DNA of 64,000 nt from DAISVY01 sp036826635 (lineage in GTDB: Bacteria; Zixibacteria; MSB-5A5; GN15; FEB-12), in NCBI GenBank assembly GCA_036826635.1, contig DAISVY010000002.1, positions 124,001 through 188,000 of the forward strand, given 5' to 3'. Made by a program: the position numbers and the translations under genes. Under the pieces are notes generated by a model, which ran no database searches, had not been told where the DNA came from, and was given only the letters and a program-made list of their open reading frames with translations. Below, piece after piece: positions 62,059 through 64,000 of this stretch (position 1 is the stretch's first letter; each line of letters starts with the position of its first letter).

Positions 62059-63465
62059 CTAAATATCGTAATACGTTTCGAACTCGTAGGGCGTCGGGCG
62101 GACGCGAATCTCCGTCACTTCCTTGCGTTTCAGCTTGATCCAGTTCTCCAGAAGATCCTCGGTGAAAACACCCCCGGCCAGCAAGTAGTCGTGGTCCTTT
62201 TCCAAAGCATTGAGCGCCTTGTTCAACGAGGTCGGCAACTGGTGAATCCCGGCCAGTTTTTCGGGAGAAAGTTCGTCCAGATTCTCATCCAGCGGCAAAC
62301 CGGGATCAATCTTGTTCTTGATACCGTTCAGTCCCGCCATGAGCATCGCGGCATAGCCCAGATACGGGTTCATGGTGCCGTCACCGGGGCGAAATTCGAA
62401 CCGCATCTTCTTGGGGTCGCGTTGGTAACCGGGAATACGAATACAGGCGGTACGGTTGCCAACCGAATACGTCCCGGCCACCGGGGCTTCGAATCCCGGG
62501 ACAAGACGCTTGAAGGAATTAGTCGACGGATTAGTGAAAGTCAGCAATGAGTCGGCGTGTTTGAGCATGCCGCCGATGTAGTAAAGCCCCAGTTTCGAGA
62601 AGCGGGCCGGACCGCCCTTGTCAAAAAAGAGCGAGCCCTTGGCGTCGGCCAAGTATTGATGCACGTGCTGTCCCGAACCGGGCTCGTTAAACAACGGCTT
62701 GGGCATGAAAGTGGCCGATTTCTGATGTCGGAAGCAATCGTTCTTGACGATGTACTTCACCAGCATCGACTTGTCGGCCATGTCCAACAGCGTGGAGAAC
62801 TGCACTTCGATCTCGTGCTGTCCCCCGCCGCCGACTTCGTGATGGTGATATTTCAGCCCGATCCCCACCTCGGCCAGCAGCGCACAGATTTCACTGCGCA
62901 GATTAGCCGTGCGATCCATCGGCGGGGCGGCGTGGTAACCACCCTTGTACGGAATCTTATAGCCCAGGCTTTCTTCGTCGTCACCGGCGTTCCACTGAGC
63001 TTCGGAAGAATCCAGAAAATAGAAAGCGGCGTCGGGACCCTGGAAGAAATTCACTTTGTCAAAAATGTAAAACTCGAACTCGGGCCCGAGAATACATCTC
63101 GCCCCGGGGATGCGTTTGGTAAGCAGTTTCTCGGCGTCGGCCGCCACGCGCCGGGGATCGCGACTGTAACTGGAAATCCTGTCGCCGATTTCCATGATGT
63201 TGCCTATCATGGAAAGAGTGGGGCGCTCATAAAAACGATCGATAAAAGCCGTCCTCATATCCGGGATCATTATCATATCGCCGTTTTCGATCTTGGAGAA
63301 ACCGGGCATCGAGGAACCGTCCACCCCTACCCCGTTCTTGAACAGGTCAGCTTTGAGAGCCGAAATGGGAAGAGTAATATGGTGCCAGTAGCCAGGCAAA
63401 TCACACAGCTTCAGATCGATGAATTCCACCTGGTTCTCTTTGGCAAATTTCGTAATCTTTTCCAT
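62059..63465 (-). CDS. glnA: Glutamine synthetase type I without adenylylation tyrosine
   Basis: It condenses ammonia and glutamate using ATP. The 468-residue protein shows the N-terminal VGVDGSSMPGFSKIENGDM, the catalytic CILGPEFEFYIFDK, HHHEVGGGGQHEIEVQFST, NEPGSGQHVHQYL, the ATP motif RFEFRPGDGTMNPYL and the C-terminal DENLDELSPEK. In enterobacterial enzymes the last segment carries Tyr397, the adenylylation site. Here position 397 is aspartate, so control by GlnE-type modification is unlikely. Solitary minus-strand gene. Confidence 0.95.
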   Translation of the reverse strand: MEKITKFAKENQVEFIDLKLCDLPGYWHHITLPISALKADLFKNGVGVDGSSMPGFSKIENGDMIMIPDMRTAFIDRFYERPTLSMIGNIMEIGDRISSYSRDPRRVAADAEKLLTKRIPGARCILGPEFEFYIFDKVNFFQGPDAAFYFLDSSEAQWNAGDDEESLGYKIPYKGGYHAAPPMDRTANLRSEICALLAEVGIGLKYHHHEVGGGGQHEIEVQFSTLLDMADKSMLVKYIVKNDCFRHQKSATFMPKPLFNEPGSGQHVHQYLADAKGSLFFDKGGPARFSKLGLYYIGGMLKHADSLLTFTNPSTNSFKRLVPGFEAPVAGTYSVGNRTACIRIPGYQRDPKKMRFEFRPGDGTMNPYLGYAAMLMAGLNGIKNKIDPGLPLDENLDELSPEKLAGIHQLPTSLNKALNALEKDHDYLLAGGVFTEDLLENWIKLKRKEVTEIRVRPTPYEFETYYDI

Positions 63466-63618
63466 ACTCGTATGTCCGCCGGAACAAACTAAAGGTTATA
63501 GTCAGGGAAGCCCAAGATAGCCGTTAACGCCCTTTTTGGCAAGGCAGGTCGGCGAAAAAAGCTTTCGAACCCGGCAACCGGGCCTTTGATTGCCGGTATT
63601 AACCGAAAGGAATCAACC

Positions 63619-64000
63619 GTGAAGATGCTCGCCGTAAGTATAACCGTCATAACATTGGCGTTTTCAGTTGCCGCCCAGACACCGTTTTCGGACCAGATGG
63701 ACCTTTTCGATACAGCTCTGGCCAAAGTCGACCTGACCCGGGCCGATGTTTGTTTCGATCAGGACGAGATGGCCCTTTGGGGAGGCGACCTCTGGCGACT
63801 GAACTATTTCACCCTGTTCCACCGCCACCCGTTCCGTCTGCCCCGCCACGGCGAGTTGAACCTGGAAGCCCTTCAGACCGATGTCGGCAATCCCCCGGCA
63901 CTGGTTGCCAAGGCCGGGAAACTGATCGACTGTCCCGTATTCCGCGGCCTTATCGGCGACCCCCTGGAAAATTACGTTGTTTTCGACGACACCATCCCCA
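63619..64000 (+). CDS. Secreted protein, N-terminal part (cut by window edge)
   Basis: Open frame of about 127 codons from GTG 63619 that runs off the window. AAAGGA sits eight bases before the start. The product begins KMLAVSITVITLAFSVAAQ, a signal peptide with likely cleavage after SVAAQ or AAQ, then MDLFDTALAKVDLTRADVCF and EMALWGGDLWRLNYFTLFHR. Likely a periplasmic protein; no family recognised from this part. Confidence 0.7.
   Translation, partial: MKMLAVSITVITLAFSVAAQTPFSDQMDLFDTALAKVDLTRADVCFDQDEMALWGGDLWRLNYFTLFHRHPFRLPRHGELNLEALQTDVGNPPALVAKAGKLIDCPVFRGLIGDPLENYVVFDDTIP

Overview
The window is 64 kb of dense bacterial chromosome and looks like a Gram-negative organism. It encodes lipoproteins with lipoboxes, an MCE/MlaD protein, a PlpD-like patatin with an outer-membrane barrel, and minor type IV pilins. 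SecA is long and keeps the C-terminal zinc tail. The mix (GH57 enzyme, eukaryote-type alanine aminotransferase, lipoproteins with fibronectin-like domains, large SecA) would fit an uncultured lineage of the FCB/Zixibacteria kind. That placement is an impression from gene content and was not tested. Base composition is moderately GC-rich throughout, except for one clearly AT-rich segment at about 3.85-6.85 kb.

Layout. 0-1.3 kb: ABC exporter genes. 1.6-3.7 kb: alanine aminotransferase and a conserved small protein with its own sigma70-type promoter. 3.86-6.82 kb: an AT-rich cassette of four overlapping or abutting minus-strand genes (AbiEi antitoxin, AbiEii nucleotidyltransferase toxin, GIY-YIG nuclease, Mrr-like nuclease with an HNH-like tail). 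It is bounded by a 17-bp direct repeat (16/17 identical) and lies next to tRNA-Ser(CGA). 7.1-9.0 kb: small membrane proteins and tadA. 9.2-14.6 kb: a GNAT gene, then a TPR-lipoprotein-pyrK-pyrD-pyrF operon with overlapping genes. 14.6-19.5 kb: sirtuin, GH57 glucanotransferase, MlaD-like protein, RsgA. 19.7-22.7 kb: secA. 22.8-31.5 kb: lipoprotein, NAD(P)HX repair enzyme, Lon, YchF, geranylgeranyl-reductase-like enzyme, endonuclease IV. 31.6-36.8 kb: orphan DUF433/HTH regulator, aldehyde dehydrogenase, pilV-pilW-pilX-like minor pilin operon. 36.8-43.8 kb: an SppA fused to a barrel-like domain, DUF4097 protein, SpoU methyltransferase, patatin/POTRA/barrel protein. 43.8-46 kb: a gene-poor zone with a strong sigma70-type promoter, a candidate small ORF or structured RNA, and two nearly identical sigma54-type promoters, each heading a small unknown unit. 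46-48.4 kb: DciA-like gene and gyrB. 48.4-55 kb: envelope proteins and the ribosomal cluster pth-rpsF-rpsR-DUF2232-rplI. 55-60.5 kb: two-component system, copper ATPase, M23 peptidase and a 47-codon gene. 61-64 kb: SDR, intergenic hairpin repeats, a glutamine synthetase without the adenylylation tyrosine, and the start of a secreted protein.

Most of the window is housekeeping. The best candidate for an undescribed system is the AbiE/GIY-YIG/Mrr-HNH cassette. It carries its own promoter and operator-like repeat, two nucleases of unrelated fold and a toxin-antitoxin pair in one transcription unit, has no recognisable methyltransferase, and has sharp repeat boundaries. The second is the sigma54-linked zone at 43.9-45.9 kb.
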